The position numbers and the translations under genes are program-made. From positions 65,796,599-65,860,598 of the forward strand of contig CM067084.1 of the NCBI GenBank assembly GCA_034008185.1: a stretch of DNA of 64,000 nt, read 5' to 3'. The DNA comes from Gorsachius magnificus. Taxonomy: Eukaryota; Chordata; Aves; Pelecaniformes; Ardeidae. Of this stretch, positions 13,898-25,510 are shown in pieces (positions within the stretch are counted from its first letter, which is position 1; each line of letters starts with the position of its first letter). Below the pieces are notes generated by a model, which was given only the letters and a program-made list of their open reading frames with translations, had not been told where the DNA came from and made no database searches.

Positions 13898-15759
13898 TTA
13901 TTTTTCACACAAAGACATCTAGGCAAAGGGTATGCTTTAGGTCCTTCTATCTGTATGAACAGTCACTGACAGATGGCATTCTTCAAAAAAGATAGATCTG
14001 CAGGAAATTACAATGTGACTCCATTTTGCTACATGCAAACTTTAACATTGCGTTTTACATGCTTATAATAAAAGCATTGCAGGCAAAGATGGGTGGTCTG
14101 GCTTCAGAAAGTAAATAACCAGGAAAGTGAGAACTAAGAATAAGGCCTGTTTACAAGTCTGGAAAGAAGTTGGAGACAGCCACCTGTTTGTCTACACCAA
14201 GGCTGGGAAGTTGCCTCTAACTGACATGCCGCTGAAATGAAACACAGAAGCAAGGTGCTTTGAGGGCCCTCAGAGTGTTCAAGACTTGCAGGATTATTTC
14301 ATTAAAAACATAGCAAAGACCATAGAATTCAAATGGAGGAAAACATAGTAATTTGGACAAAATTGGGTTAAGGTTTTCAAAGACTCTGAGAAAGCAAGTG
14401 GCTTTCAAAAACTTCCAAAAAGTTCCATTTTCTGACCATTTCAGTCAGCATTTCCTAAAGCATAAGACATCAAGTATCTTTCAGCTGCAAAATAGACACC
14501 AAGGTTTTATCTAGGAAATTTGTTTTACTAAATTAATTATACAGTAAGCATACACTTACTTTGACAAGAGACCAGTTTTACAGGCATGTTGGGCATGGAT
14601 CTATTTTAAAAACTGTCTGCTCAGAAAACATTTAATCAGACTCTCCTGTATTTCCTCTGTAACTCATTTAGAAATTAAATGGCCCAAGGGCAACTTTTTC
14701 AGTGTTCAACAGAATGACTGAATGTTTTTGGTGAATTAGCTCAGGAGAATTTACAAAGCTCTGGGTTCTGACACTTTCTACTGAAATGAAATATAATCAT
14801 AGATCTTTACTAAGATTTCAGAACAATGTACATAAATATCATCCTCTTTTCTCTTAAACCTGTTCTCTACTTCTAGGTTCCCAACTAGCAAGACATAGCA
14901 AACTTGTGTACCTACTGATGTTGCTGTTTATTGCCCCACAATCTGCAAACAGGAAGCACCTGGGAGATTAAATCTCAGAGTGGGTTGTTAAAGGGGCAAG
15001 AAATCTGAGAACCTGACAACTTAGAAAGGCAGAAGGCGACTGTTGATATACTGAGACCATATAAAGCATCAGAATTATGAATCAAGCTAGTGATTGGCAG
15101 ATTTCTGCTTGAATAGAGGGTTGTGATGAAAGTTAGTGCAAAGTAGTGATTCAGAAAATGTGAAAGTTCTGTCTCTGCTTGTGAAGAGAAAAGTCCTGAC
15201 TACATCCTGGATGTGTCCTAGAATGCATCTTCTAGACTTTCATAAATCAAACTTCTAGTGTTTTTATACTTGCTTATTGTTAATTGGGATGAAAACGTAT
15301 GGAAGCTGCTTTTTGATCTCCAGATAATTATCTCCCACTAATTATTGAAATGTGAAGGTTTGTGGTTAGAATACGGACACCCTTTTGCTGTTGGGGAAAA
15401 AGTACACTTTAGGAAAGTTTTCAAAGGCATCTGTATAATTGTTAGGATTTCTTTTTCAAGATTGGGATATTTGTTTTTGTGCTTGAGTTTTAAGTGAATA
15501 GGCTTTTTAGTTTTGTTTCAGCTTGCTTTCTATTAAAGAAAGATTTTTCACCAGCTGACCCTGCATTAATCTAAGCAATGAAAGACTTTAATCAGATGCT
15601 GCAATGTGCCCATTTCCTGCAGGCATCTAACATGAATTGGAACCTGCTGGAAACAGAAGCTGACTTTCTTGGTAAGTCGTTGTTCAAAGTGAGCAGGAGA
15701 TTTCAGGAGTGGCACCTTTTATTCCCCAGCGGGAGCTGAACCCCTCCTTCACTAGAGAG

Positions 15760-15776
15760 AAAAAAAAAAAAAAAAA
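15760..15776. repeat. Poly(A) run, 17 bases
   Basis: A homopolymer of A preceded by GAGAG. The roughly 200 bases upstream do not resemble a processed pseudogene or SINE, and no flanking direct repeat is apparent. Confidence 0.8.
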
Positions 15777-18712
15777 GAAATGCAGAAACCCTAAGAGTGA
15801 AATCAAAGGTTAAGGAAATAAAGCTTGAAAGTGAGAAGGGGGGTGGGGAGGGGTATTAATGCAGGTCTGATGGAGCCTGCTCTGCAGAATCATGCCTTTT
15901 ACTTCAGACACTCCTACCTGCTTGCAGAGCTTTTCAGTGTAGAGTGTCTGCAGTGAAAGGTGCTCCAGCATTCCCCTGCTTCCACCTTGACAGCCAAAAT
16001 AGGTTGTTTGCCATAAAATTAATCTTGTTTCCATCACAGAGCAACTAATAGTTGTTCAGCCTTACCTGCTCCCAAGTAAATGATTCAATTCATCATCTAA
16101 GTCAACAAAAGAACCCAAACTCATCTCTGGAAGTTAGAGTCTGAATCTTGAATAATCTACATTCCAATCAGTATTATTTCATGATATTTAACATTCTTTG
16201 CCCACCCCCCAATAAAATCAGTGAACATTTTTCTTTGTAATGTATTCAAAGAAAAAAAAAAATCTGTACTTTGGAGGATTTCCTGAGCTAGTGGCATTAT
16301 AAGAATTTTTTTCTTTTGAAGAAGAAGAAGAAAAACAATATGCAGTTCCCTAACGTTAGCTCTACCCCAGTGCATTTCACTGGTCCTCAGAAGGCAAAAG
16401 ATTTGTATTTCCAGTCCCCCACTTGAGGCAATATTTGCCGAATAACTCCACCCCACCCCTCCAAAACAAACACAACAAAAAACCTCAGGTCTTACAGCTT
16501 GGAGAATAGGACACATAAAATACACGTTGCAGAGCCTAACCAGTGTGAGACAAAAACTGTGGAACCAAGAGTAAGGGATGCAAAAGGAACACTTGTGTCT
16601 GTACATTTAGTGGAAGGGAAATAGCAATAACAATATCCTAATTGTAAGATATTCCTTTTAATTTGTAAGTGTTAGCACTGAAGCTGGTCAAAGACTAGCC
16701 TAGAAAAAGCCCCTCCTTGCATGTCCTGCTTACTCAGCTCAGTGCAGCAGCTGTTCCAATAAGCAATTTGATGTTTAGCACCTGAGAATTTGCTCTCTCC
16801 TTCAGCCAGAATTGCAAGCTCAACAAAATGTATAAAAGCATGAAGTTTCATAACTCTTTCTCTCTAATGCAATAGCCATAGAAAATCTGGGTTATGGTGC
16901 ATTCATTAGCTTTCTAGTAAAATTAGTTTTTATATTTTGAGGCTTTCCTTTTTTCTCAACAGAACAAAAATCTCTTCTGTGTGTCCAAAAGGAAGCACTT
17001 AAAAGAAAAAGAAGGGACTGGGGAAGAGTATGAAAGAAAGATGGTACTGATTCTTACCTCCAAATAGCTTGCTAAAGATAAACATTCCTTGCCAGTAGCC
17101 TACAACCAGCAGGTTACTATTATTTATGGATAAAAATGACAAAATAGAAAATTTATCTTCATTATCTTTTCCAGATTTATTGAAAAAATCAAAAGTATTT
17201 ATTTCTCACATTCTCAGAACTTTAGATTCACATAAATTATGCCTACTCTCGAGTGGACTTCTCTCCAAGTTGTGGGGCTTTTTCTTCCAGTTTTGTCACC
17301 TCCAGCAGCTTTCATATGAATCTCACTATATTTATGTCAAATTCCAGGAGTCATGGGACTTATTGCTATTGCTTTCTCATTATTGCATCAGAAAGGTTGG
17401 CTGAAACATACCCGAACGTTTCAGGAACAAGAAGCAAGAAAAAAATCCTAAACCTATTTTTGGTAAAATCAAAGCTGTAAAGCTTAATAGCCACTCAGGA
17501 AAAGACATATTTCAGATCTAAAGAAATACTTATATATTTTATTTTATCTATATTGTATTCATTCTCCCCAAAGAGTGGCATTGCTTCCTTAGGTCTGACA
17601 CACAGTCCACCAATTCCATCTTTTCCTGGTTGTGGTTCCAGGCTAGTTCTTGGCTGCTTCTACCCAGGCTCCTCAGTAACCGTGATAGCTCAGTATGGAT
17701 CTTGGGAGCTGGGATTTGTGGGAGTTGGGGAACATTAAGGATGTAGCCCCAGAAACAAGAAAGGTTTTGTGAAAGCATGTGATGTCAGAGCAGTTCCACC
17801 AGATCCCCCCAAAGTGTGGTTAGATCCTTCTTTGCAAGTGGACGTCCTGATAAGTGAGCACAAAAGAGAACTCTGTGTTTGTTGCCGAGCATTAAATATC
17901 TGTGGGATGAGAAGAGTCTGAAGGAGGAAAAGGAAAATGGAGAGGGGAAGGACAGTTAAAGTAATCTCTCACTGGATACAGCAGTTATTTCTCAAATGTT
18001 GCATTGCTTTTTATCTTAACTGTTTAGCAGTCACCAGAAGTACAAAGTTACACCATGAACAAATTCTGATGTGGATGAGAGCATAAAAAAAAGCAGTAAT
18101 GTATCATCAGTTTCTTTTATGATTTACTGCTAAAAAGGAGTATTTCAGGAGCTGTATGAGCAAGAAGACATTGCTGTCAGCTCTGTAGATGTTGCTCTCA
18201 GAAAAATCTTAGTGTGCACCAGAACAGATCAAAGCAAACCCATCCTTGTATTGCAATAAAAAGATGGGTTTGGAGCTTGCTAACAAATTTACCAGGATTA
18301 CTAAGAGGTTGTGGGCCTGTTTTCTGTGAGGCTGTAAGGCACTGAGGAGAAAGGAGTTGAAAGCTGAAGACAAGGTTGTGAGTGATTGCTAGGTGGGTGC
18401 AAGCGGAGAATGGAAACCAAGGAGAAGGTGACAAGTGACACGGTGTTGCTACCAATGTGGGTGGAGCTAAACCAAGATTAGGGACCTAACTGTGCAGGAT
18501 CTCCTCTCTGAAGTGAGATTAAGAACTCTTTATTGTCCTATTCCTATCAGGCACAGCATGCTATGAAGATATTTTTACAAGATTATGAAGTTTCCTGGTA
18601 TGTAAGGAAATTTATATTCATTTCCTAAAGACAAAGGCTTCTTGGCTAGTTTTTCATGAGAAATAAATTGCAAAATACTGTAAAATCTGTAATTTGCTTG
18701 AAATTATTCTGT

Positions 18713-18717
18713 CTTCT
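18713..18717. repeat. Target-site duplication, left copy (CTTCT)
   Basis: The five bases CTTCT lie directly before the LTR and recur directly after it at 19771-19775. A 5-bp duplication fits integrase-mediated insertion of an ERVL- or ERVK-type element. Confidence 0.8.
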
Positions 18718-18898
18718 CGTGGTGGTTTGACCCTGGCTGGATGCCAGGGGCCCACAAAAGCCACTCTATCACTCCTCTCTAACTGGACAGGGGAGAGAAA
18801 AGTAAATCAAAAAGCTTGTGGGTTGAGATAAGGACAGGGAGAGACCATTTTATCAGTTACCATCATGGGCAAAACAGACTCAACTTGAAAAAAATTAA

Positions 18899-18904
18899 TT
18901 TATT
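18899..18904 (-). promoter_or_regulatory. LTR polyadenylation signal (AATAAA)
   Basis: Plus-strand TTTATT is AATAAA on the minus strand, the inferred sense of this LTR. It lies near the 3' side of the LTR, as expected for the R region. Its activity is unknown. Confidence 0.45.
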
Positions 18905-19619
18905 ATCAATCAAAATCAGAGAAGAAGAGGAGAAAAAACTGCTAGATCTTAAAAACTTTCCCCCCACCCCTCCCTTCTTTCTGGGCTCAACTTCACTCCC
19001 AGTTTCTCTACCTACTCCCCCCAGGGGCACAGGGGGATGGGAATGGGGGTTGAGGTCAGTTCATCACACGTTCTCTCTGCCACTTCTTCTTCCTCGGGAG
19101 AGGACTCTTCCCCTGCTCACACGTGGGGTCCCTCTCACAGGAGACAGTCCTCCACGAACTTCTCCAACGTGAGTCCTTCCCATGAGCTACAGTTCTTCAC
19201 GAACTGCTCCAGCATGGGTCCATAATTTTCATGGGGTGCAGTCCCTCAGAAGCAGACTGCTCCAGCATTGGGTCCCCTGCGGGGTCACAAGTTCTGCCAG
19301 CAAACCTGCTTTGGCATGGGCTCCTCCCCCCACGGGTCTGCAATGGCTTGCCAAGAACCTGATCGGGCACAGGCTTCCCATGGGGTCACAGCCTTCTCCC
19401 TTCAGGCATCCACCCACTCTGGAGTGGGGTCCTCTGCAGGCTACAGGTGGAGATCTGCTCCACCGTGGACCTCCCTGGGCTGCAGGGGGACAGCCTGCCT
19501 CACCGTGGGCTTCACCATGGGCTGCAGGGGAATCTCTGCTCCGGCGCCTGGGGCACCTCCTCCCCCTCCACTTCTCTTCTCTCTCTAGCTACTGAGCCGC
19601 AGCCAGTTTTTCTTCCTTC

Positions 19620-19627
19620 TTAAATAT
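19620..19627 (-). promoter_or_regulatory. LTR TATA-like box
   Basis: TTAAATAT on plus is ATATTTAA on minus, about 150 bases inside the upstream end of the LTR in its inferred sense. The position and sequence fit the core promoter of the U3 region. Whether it is still active cannot be judged. Confidence 0.45.
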
Positions 19628-19770
19628 GTTATCACAGAGGTGCTTCCACTGCCGCTGATTGGCTTGGCCTTGGCCAGCGGCAGACACAGGGAATACTTCT
19701 AGCAGCTTCTCACAGAAGCCACCCCTGTAGCCCCCCCACTACTAAGACCTTGCCACAGAAACCCAGTACA

Positions 19771-19775
19771 CTTCT
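19771..19775. repeat. Target-site duplication, right copy (CTTCT)
   Basis: CTTCT directly follows the terminal ACA of the LTR and is identical to 18713-18717. This fixes the right boundary of the insertion. Confidence 0.8.
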
Positions 19776-21884
19776 GTTTCCTCTGTAGATTTCAGTGTGA
19801 GTTTGCTTTTTTAATTGTTTTGGTCACAGCAGACACTTTCTGTTACGCCTCATATAGCAAAGGATAACTGCCTGAAAGAGGGGTGATTCTGAGAGAGGAT
19901 TTGGAAGACAAGATTATTCCTGTCTGGCATTCTTTTAGAACAAAAGGGCTGAACTTACAGTGAAAATTGTTGTCTTCTGTATTGTGCATTTTTAAATCTG
20001 ACATTCCTAAATGTGGTTGCTTGGATGGGGGAAGACAGTCCTTAATCAAGAATCAGTAACGATATGTGTTAGCACACTGCTTATATGGGTAGTGTTATCT
20101 GAGTATTGATGACTGTGATATTAGAATAGAATTTGACAGACTCTGTCCTATCTAATTCTGGACATTTCACTCTTCTTTTGTGACTTGTTCTATTCTTCCC
20201 CTTTTGTCTTGTCTATTCAGACTGTAACTTTCTTGGAGTAAGGAGGTTATCTTTTATTATGATGATTGCACAGTGATGAAACTATCAGAAATCCATTTCT
20301 CCAGAGGGTTTTTCTAGACAGCGCTGTTATATGTGAAGTCATCTAGTATTCAGGTACAGTCTGGTTTTACTTCTTCAATGCCTTTGGAGACAAAAGCATT
20401 TGATATCTATATGCAGATAATAGTCTTGACATTTTTTTGGATCTCGCTATTAATTCTGTGGATATGTGTGTGCTATCTGTATGTTCACAGTTTTGTGATC
20501 ATGCTACAATATTAAAAATACAGACTGTTGTAGAGAGGGTGGTCAGTTGAGGCAGGCAGTACAAAAACACAAGCAGTGCATTTACCAAGCTTGGCAAGTT
20601 TGTTATTTGGGGGGGAGGGAGGGGATTTTAGTTAAATTAGTTGAAATAAGAACCTGTTTGGAATGAAATGAGATTTGATGGCAATTTAAGATTAATCAAA
20701 TGAGTATGACATGCCTTCAACTGATAATGAGGTTTATGCAGAGGTGCACTGTTTTCTCTGTTCCAGTGATCCCAAGTACACACAACCAGCTGAAACATCT
20801 AAAATTTAGTATTAAAACTAGCTCTAGCTTCACCGGTTTGTTGTAACAAGAGGTTACTTTTGTCTGAAACTCAACAACTACTCAAAGTTCCAGGGAAGAG
20901 TTGCTGTATAGCTTAGGAATCTCCTTTCATTTTATGTTTCTTCTAATTCTGAACTTGAAGTTCTCTGCGTGTGCACATGGTGCCACCTGACACAGGTTGA
21001 ATGCCAGCACTGTGGCGCCTAGCTTCCTTTAAGGGACCTCTACTAATGTTGGCTATTGATCCAGTGGTCAGTGTAGCTCAAAGATGAGATCAGCTTCAAT
21101 GCTTTTTCCTTCTCCTGCCCTCTCATTTATAGTAAAGTTGCCCTCAGACATCACTTTCACACTTAGGGATGAAACCTACTTATCGGTGAAGCGTCCTGTG
21201 CATTTGTTTATAAGATTTTACTGCTACATGACTGTTACAGCTTTGTAGCTAGAACTTTCACAAGAAGAAATCTTCAATATGGCATGAAAATATCCACTGG
21301 CATTGTTCATAACACTTCAGAGGCAAAGATCTCGCCCATCGGTACAATGTTGTGTAGAGCTAAGGTGCTTATGTGCTCAACGTGGGGTAACTTCTATTAG
21401 CTAAAAGAAGTTTTAGAATGTTATTACAAAATAATGGCTGAGTAGTTACACTGTATAGCCTCTCAGTATTTCTTTTGATTACCATATCATTAGAGGATTA
21501 GAAATTTTTAAAAATATTTTTCGAAAGGGAACTTACAAATAACTCAAATTGACATTTGGCTTTTAAAGAATCCAAAGTGATCCTAAGTAAACCAACAGGC
21601 TTTTATTCTTCATTTTATGGAGCATATTAAAACTGAATTAAAAGTGATGCATGGTATCTGTGGAATGCCTTCCCTCAAATTTTCATATCTGTATCTTGTG
21701 TATTTATATGTATATGTATATTATGTATTATGCATATATAAAGAAATGTGTATTTAATGGATTAGAACAGTGACTGGACAAATTAATGGTAAAAGCCACC
21801 CAAATCCACCATCAGTTCAGGTACCTCCATCTCTCAGTAGCAAATATATATGGAGGCTCAAGACTATCCTGGGAAAGTAACACT
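19776..21884. other. Non-coding stretch, no gene seen
   Basis: AT-rich unique sequence. It holds a G-rich run near 20609-20625 and a TA-rich patch at 21691-21741 with TGTATATG-like steps. No frame has recognisable protein features. Confidence 0.65.
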
Positions 21885-21945
21885 ACATGTTGTCATGCTG
21901 TTGGCTATGGTCAGAATACTGACAGGACTAGATGGACCTCTGCTG
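21885..21945 (+). mobile_element. Ancient CR1 3'-terminal remnant
   Basis: The stretch around 21911-21942 reads TCAGAATACTGACAGGACTA followed by GATGGACCTCTG. This matches the conserved 3' untranslated end of old sauropsid CR1 elements, in which a CAGGATACTGGACTAGATGG-type block precedes a GACCT(T/C)TGG motif. The preceding TGTTGGCTATGG fits the same alignment. The fragment is short and diverged, so its ends are approximate. It sits inside a 130-codon open frame (21786-22178), which argues against that frame being a gene. Confidence 0.65.
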
Positions 21946-24900
21946 TAAGTGCTTTTCACCATTATTCTAGAAGGCCAAATGTAACGCCTTCAACCAGTGG
22001 ATGGAAATTAAGTCAAACCCAGTGTAATTTCAATGAACACCTATTCTTTTCCTACGAACAGAGAAACAGAAAATTCTACAACATACTTGCAGTTTCAAGA
22101 TTTTCACTTGTTTGGACTAGGGAAGAAGATCTGAGAAAATATAACTCCTTCCCATCCCCCACCCCCTTCAAAACCTGAAGAAAACTTAGGAAATACAAAA
22201 ATCTCAATCTAAGTCTACGTTAATTTTTTTGCACCACTAAAATAATCTTCATCACGGAGAGAAGTCTGCATGTAGTACTATGGAGACAGAATTCGTTACT
22301 TACATAGTTAACTTGAGTAAATAATTCAGAAACTACTCACTGCTGAATTATTTTCATCTTGAATGCCTATTATGCCATTTGAAATTTAAAAGATTTGAAC
22401 CATATTTTTGCTGCTAAGTCCTGCTGAACAACAGATGTTTATAAAATCGTTGTGCTAAATAATTTGTTGCAAAAGGACAAGAATGTTCATCAAACAGTAA
22501 CAAAATGTAACCGGTTAATTTCAAAAGGTTCCCACACAGAACTGCCTGAAATGTAGTGTAACATCTGTAAATGCTTCTGATGCCTGGGACCCTGTTCTTC
22601 TTGGCACAGACATGGACATTTTATTTAAAATGTGACACAGAGAGATAAACCAAGGGAGAGAAGGAAAATGACTGGTAATTTTGAACTATGGTCAAAGGCA
22701 TGTCAAAATGCCCCATGGAGCCACATGGAGTCACACAGTGCCTTAACCAAGGATTAATTTATACTGAACCATAAAGGAAAGATAAAACAAAATTGCTGTG
22801 AAATGCTAATAAAAAATTTTCTTCCAAAGCTACTCTATCAAGCAAATCTTAAAAGAAGAAAACATTCCACAGCTGAAGACTGATTAAAGGGCTAAAAAGG
22901 AATGGAAGAAAGAAAATAATGAAAATCCCAAATAATGCAGAAAACAGAACTGCCAGTGCTAAGGATGCTAATAACCTTCCTCCTAAGTCACCAGCTTGCA
23001 GATCCCTCATACTTCATAAGTTTTGCCTTTCTGTGAAGATAATGCCATTGAAATAAATGGGATTGAGTCAAGGTGAGGGTAGGGTTAATAATCTGATCAA
23101 GAACAGGAAGAGATAAACTTCAGTTTAACTAAGATTCAAATGAATAAATCTAGGGATTTATTAACACCAGAAAAAAGACTGTCTCCTTTTGGGATACAAG
23201 TAGCGTAGACTCTTCCTGGAAATGATGGTCTAGCGTTTAACCAGGTTGAAAAAAAAGAAAGTCCAAGTAATTGATCTGGAGGGGTAGAGCTTCATTTATT
23301 AAGGAAGCCCCAGAGTCCCCAACAAAAAAACCCTTAGTACTCAGTCAACAGCTCAGCTGTTGGTTGTAAAATGCAAGGAACAGATTCAGTGAATAGTTGT
23401 TGTGATTGCCAATATGTTTAAAATGAAGCAAGGAAAGGCACTGTAAAAAAAGCCCAAAGTAGCAGAGCTTGTAGTTTACTTTTTTCTAACAAAGAAGAAA
23501 AGCTAAAGAGAAACTGAAATAAAAAGGAAGAAGTAAAAGTAAAGTTGGTATGTCTGTAGTATTTAGTAATGCTGGGTGTATTTGTCCTGTAAGAACAGGA
23601 GCTAAAAACTCTCAAAATAGCAAATATGTATAAATAGTAATTCTTTACGAAATTTCAGTACAGAGATACTTCTTTTTACCCTAAGCCAAAGCTACTGTTG
23701 TTTATGTGCTGTTATGAGCTACACATTCCCAACTGTAGCTTGAGCATCCATTTACATTTATGGGGTCAATAGTGTCTCTGCCAGTTTGCCTTAGTAGACC
23801 AAATGAGAAATCCTAATAGATGGTCTTAGCAAATGTTAACGTTACAAAATGCCTTGGCATGCACAAAAATGTTTTTGTGCTTGACCCTCTAATGTAGTCT
23901 GGACATAAAGTATTGCACTAAAATAAAAATTAAAAAAAAAAGCTCCAGTTTGATGCATCAAAGTGAACTGCATTAGAAAACCACTAAAACTGACCCAAGA
24001 GTTGACTCAATACACTGTGGTCTCAAAGGGAGTATGTGTTGCCTGGTGAGCTGAAGCCAAAGCATTCATCCTTTAACTGTTGACCTTCTGAAATGCAGCA
24101 TGATTATTCTCCACAAGGTTAATTATTTTCAAAGAATGAAGTGGGGGGTTATTTTTTTTTTCTAACAGTTCTAAAAATGAGAACCTCAATAAAGAAGACT
24201 GCCATGAGACCAGTGTCTCTGAATGGATGTGGGCATTCTGGCCCTGAAGCATCAGAGGGCTGTACCTGGAGGCTGTGCAGGACAATTTTTTGCTGGCAGA
24301 ACAGAGATTGGTGAGTCTGGAGAGGCAAATGAGGAGAAGGAAGACCACCAGCAGAGCACTCTGTGTTAGGAAACTATTCACTTCCCTGCAGTAATCTGCT
24401 TCCTTGTCTTTGTCCCACAGAGTAAGTTACTTTTTTTCAGGAACGTATGTGGGACTGATGGAATTTCTTTGTGGCCTTCTTTGGAGGGATAGCTGACTTT
24501 GTTCACTCTTCTTCATGGAAACCAATAGGAAACTCTTGGTCTATTAAGTGCAGCTGCTACATATACAGACTTCTTAATTCACTTAAGGAAAAGGAGATAC
24601 TACTGGTGCCTGGTGACATCAGGAGATGAGTGATCTCTGGTTCCTTTTGGTTCCTCTGCACACTGTTGAAGAAGGGTGTAGTGGGCCTAGCAGCCCCTGT
24701 TTAAATCAGACATCAGGTGGTTTCACTGACTTCCCTAAAATAGATTGAGCAGAAGAAAACAGGCTCTGCTGCAGCCAGCCTGTGGAAAATCAATGAGCCT
24801 CCTTGGCGATGAAGCAAAAAAAGAAAAAACAAACAAACAAAACCAACCCAAAAACCACCCTGTGACTTACTTTGAGTTTCACAGACTTTGCCCAGCTGGG

Positions 24901-25399
24901 CAACCATATGGTAGAATTTGTAGTACCACTTTTGGGAAAGGCCCAAGCATTGTGACTGCTACTGAAGGAAAAAATTCTTTGTTGGGGGCATCCTCCACAG
25001 CTGCATATCCAGGACAGAAGCATTAAAGATCTTTTTTAAACATGAATGTAGTTTGGTTGCTTGCCATAGATATCTTATGCATTTCAAAAATACCAGATTG
25101 AAAAGAAGGATCTAATGTGCCTAACTATTCAGGATGCCTTTATTATGAAACCTATTTAGGCCAAAACTTAGGTTATATAAAACCTAGATTATATAAAACC
25201 ATTATTCAAAAAGTCCACTGAAATAGTTCAATAAATGGAATAAATTCTATTGGTTAATGAAAACAATTGCCTGAACTATAAAACTTGCAACGTTTTGTTC
25301 TTAGCTAAACCATTTTTTACATTATAGAGATTCAGAATTCTAGTGTCTTTTTTTTTTTTTTTTCTTTCTAATACATCACAAACCTGTGGTGCAGAAGCA
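21946..25399. other. Non-coding stretch, no supported gene
   Basis: No named repeat or gene is recognised. Purine-rich sequence occupies about 23490-23550, and an A-run lies at 23932-23941. A segment at 24169-24310 has strong splice-like borders and is discussed under findings. Poly(T) occupies 25348-25363. Confidence 0.6.
25348..25363. repeat. Poly(T) run, 16 bases
   Basis: A homopolymer of T followed by CTTTCT. It lies about 40 bases before an L2-like LINE remnant, but on the wrong side to be that element's tail. Confidence 0.8.
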
Positions 25400-25510
25400 C
25401 ATGTAAAGGCTGGGGACAAAAGGTCTTGGCTCTGGGATGAACTTCCAGAGGAGATTAGGTGAATTGAAACTCTGACCATCTTTAAGAAAGGCTTTAAAAC
25501 CTCTCCATCT
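25400..25510 (+). mobile_element. L2-like LINE remnant (ORF2 C-terminus)
   Basis: Translated on plus, the segment gives a GDK-xx-LWDELPEEIR peptide, an in-frame stop at 25460-25462, then IETLTIFKKGFKT. This spacing matches the C-terminal signature of L2-clade LINE proteins, in which a LWNSLPxEIR block is followed by TLxxFKxxLKTxLF. No other part of the element is visible, so the assignment to L2 rather than a related clade is tentative. The copy is very old and inactive. Confidence 0.45.

Larger units (their letters stand above)
8701..18712. other. Long non-coding stretch, no supported gene
   Basis: About 10 kb with no recognisable repeat family and no convincing gene. Minor content: a TA/GTA-rich patch at 8845-8885, poly(A) at 13883-13897 and 15760-15776, and a short GAA run at 16318-16330. 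The longest frame in the window (149 codons, 16157-16606 minus) has a low-complexity KKKI/LLLL composition and no domain. Two short splice-bounded open segments, at 15623-15671 plus and 16066-16124 minus, are described under findings and not annotated as exons. Confidence 0.65.
18718..19770 (-). mobile_element. Solo LTR of an avian endogenous retrovirus (ERVL-like)
   Basis: A 1053-bp solitary LTR flanked by identical 5-bp duplications. It matches a GC-rich LTR type widespread in neoavian genomes; I place it with ERVL-like elements from memory. The transcriptional sense is inferred to be minus: on that strand it begins TGTACTGGGTTTCTGTGGCA, has a TATA-like ATATTTAA at 19620-19627, and carries a possible AATAAA polyadenylation signal (TTTATT on plus, 18899-18904). 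The central part, about 19180-19560, consists of diverged CTGCAGG / CATGG / GCTCC-rich sub-repeats and is the most GC-rich block of the window. The plus-side terminus reads CGTGGTGGTTTGACC where TGTGG would be expected, so the terminal TG appears mutated to CG. No gag, pol or env sequence is present. A solo LTR of this kind is the usual product of LTR-LTR recombination. The small open frames inside it are not genes. Confidence 0.9.

Noticed and set aside
15760..15776. Poly(A) as the tail of a processed pseudogene
   Set aside because: The upstream sequence shows no long decayed coding frame and there is no flanking target duplication.
16157..16606. 149-codon minus-strand frame, the longest in the window
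   Set aside because: It crosses a poly(A)/GAA-rich stretch (giving KKK and LLLL runs), has no recognisable domain and no conserved-looking core. A frame of this length is plausible by chance in 64 kb of AT-rich DNA.
19037..19595. Ser/Pro/Gly-rich overlapping frames of 62 to 137 codons
   Set aside because: They lie wholly inside the GC-rich solo LTR, in its antisense orientation. GC-rich LTR repeats lack stops by composition.
21786..22178. 130-codon plus-strand frame
   Set aside because: It contains the CR1 3' terminal remnant at 21885-21945, so at least the middle is LINE-derived non-coding sequence. The rest matches nothing known to me.
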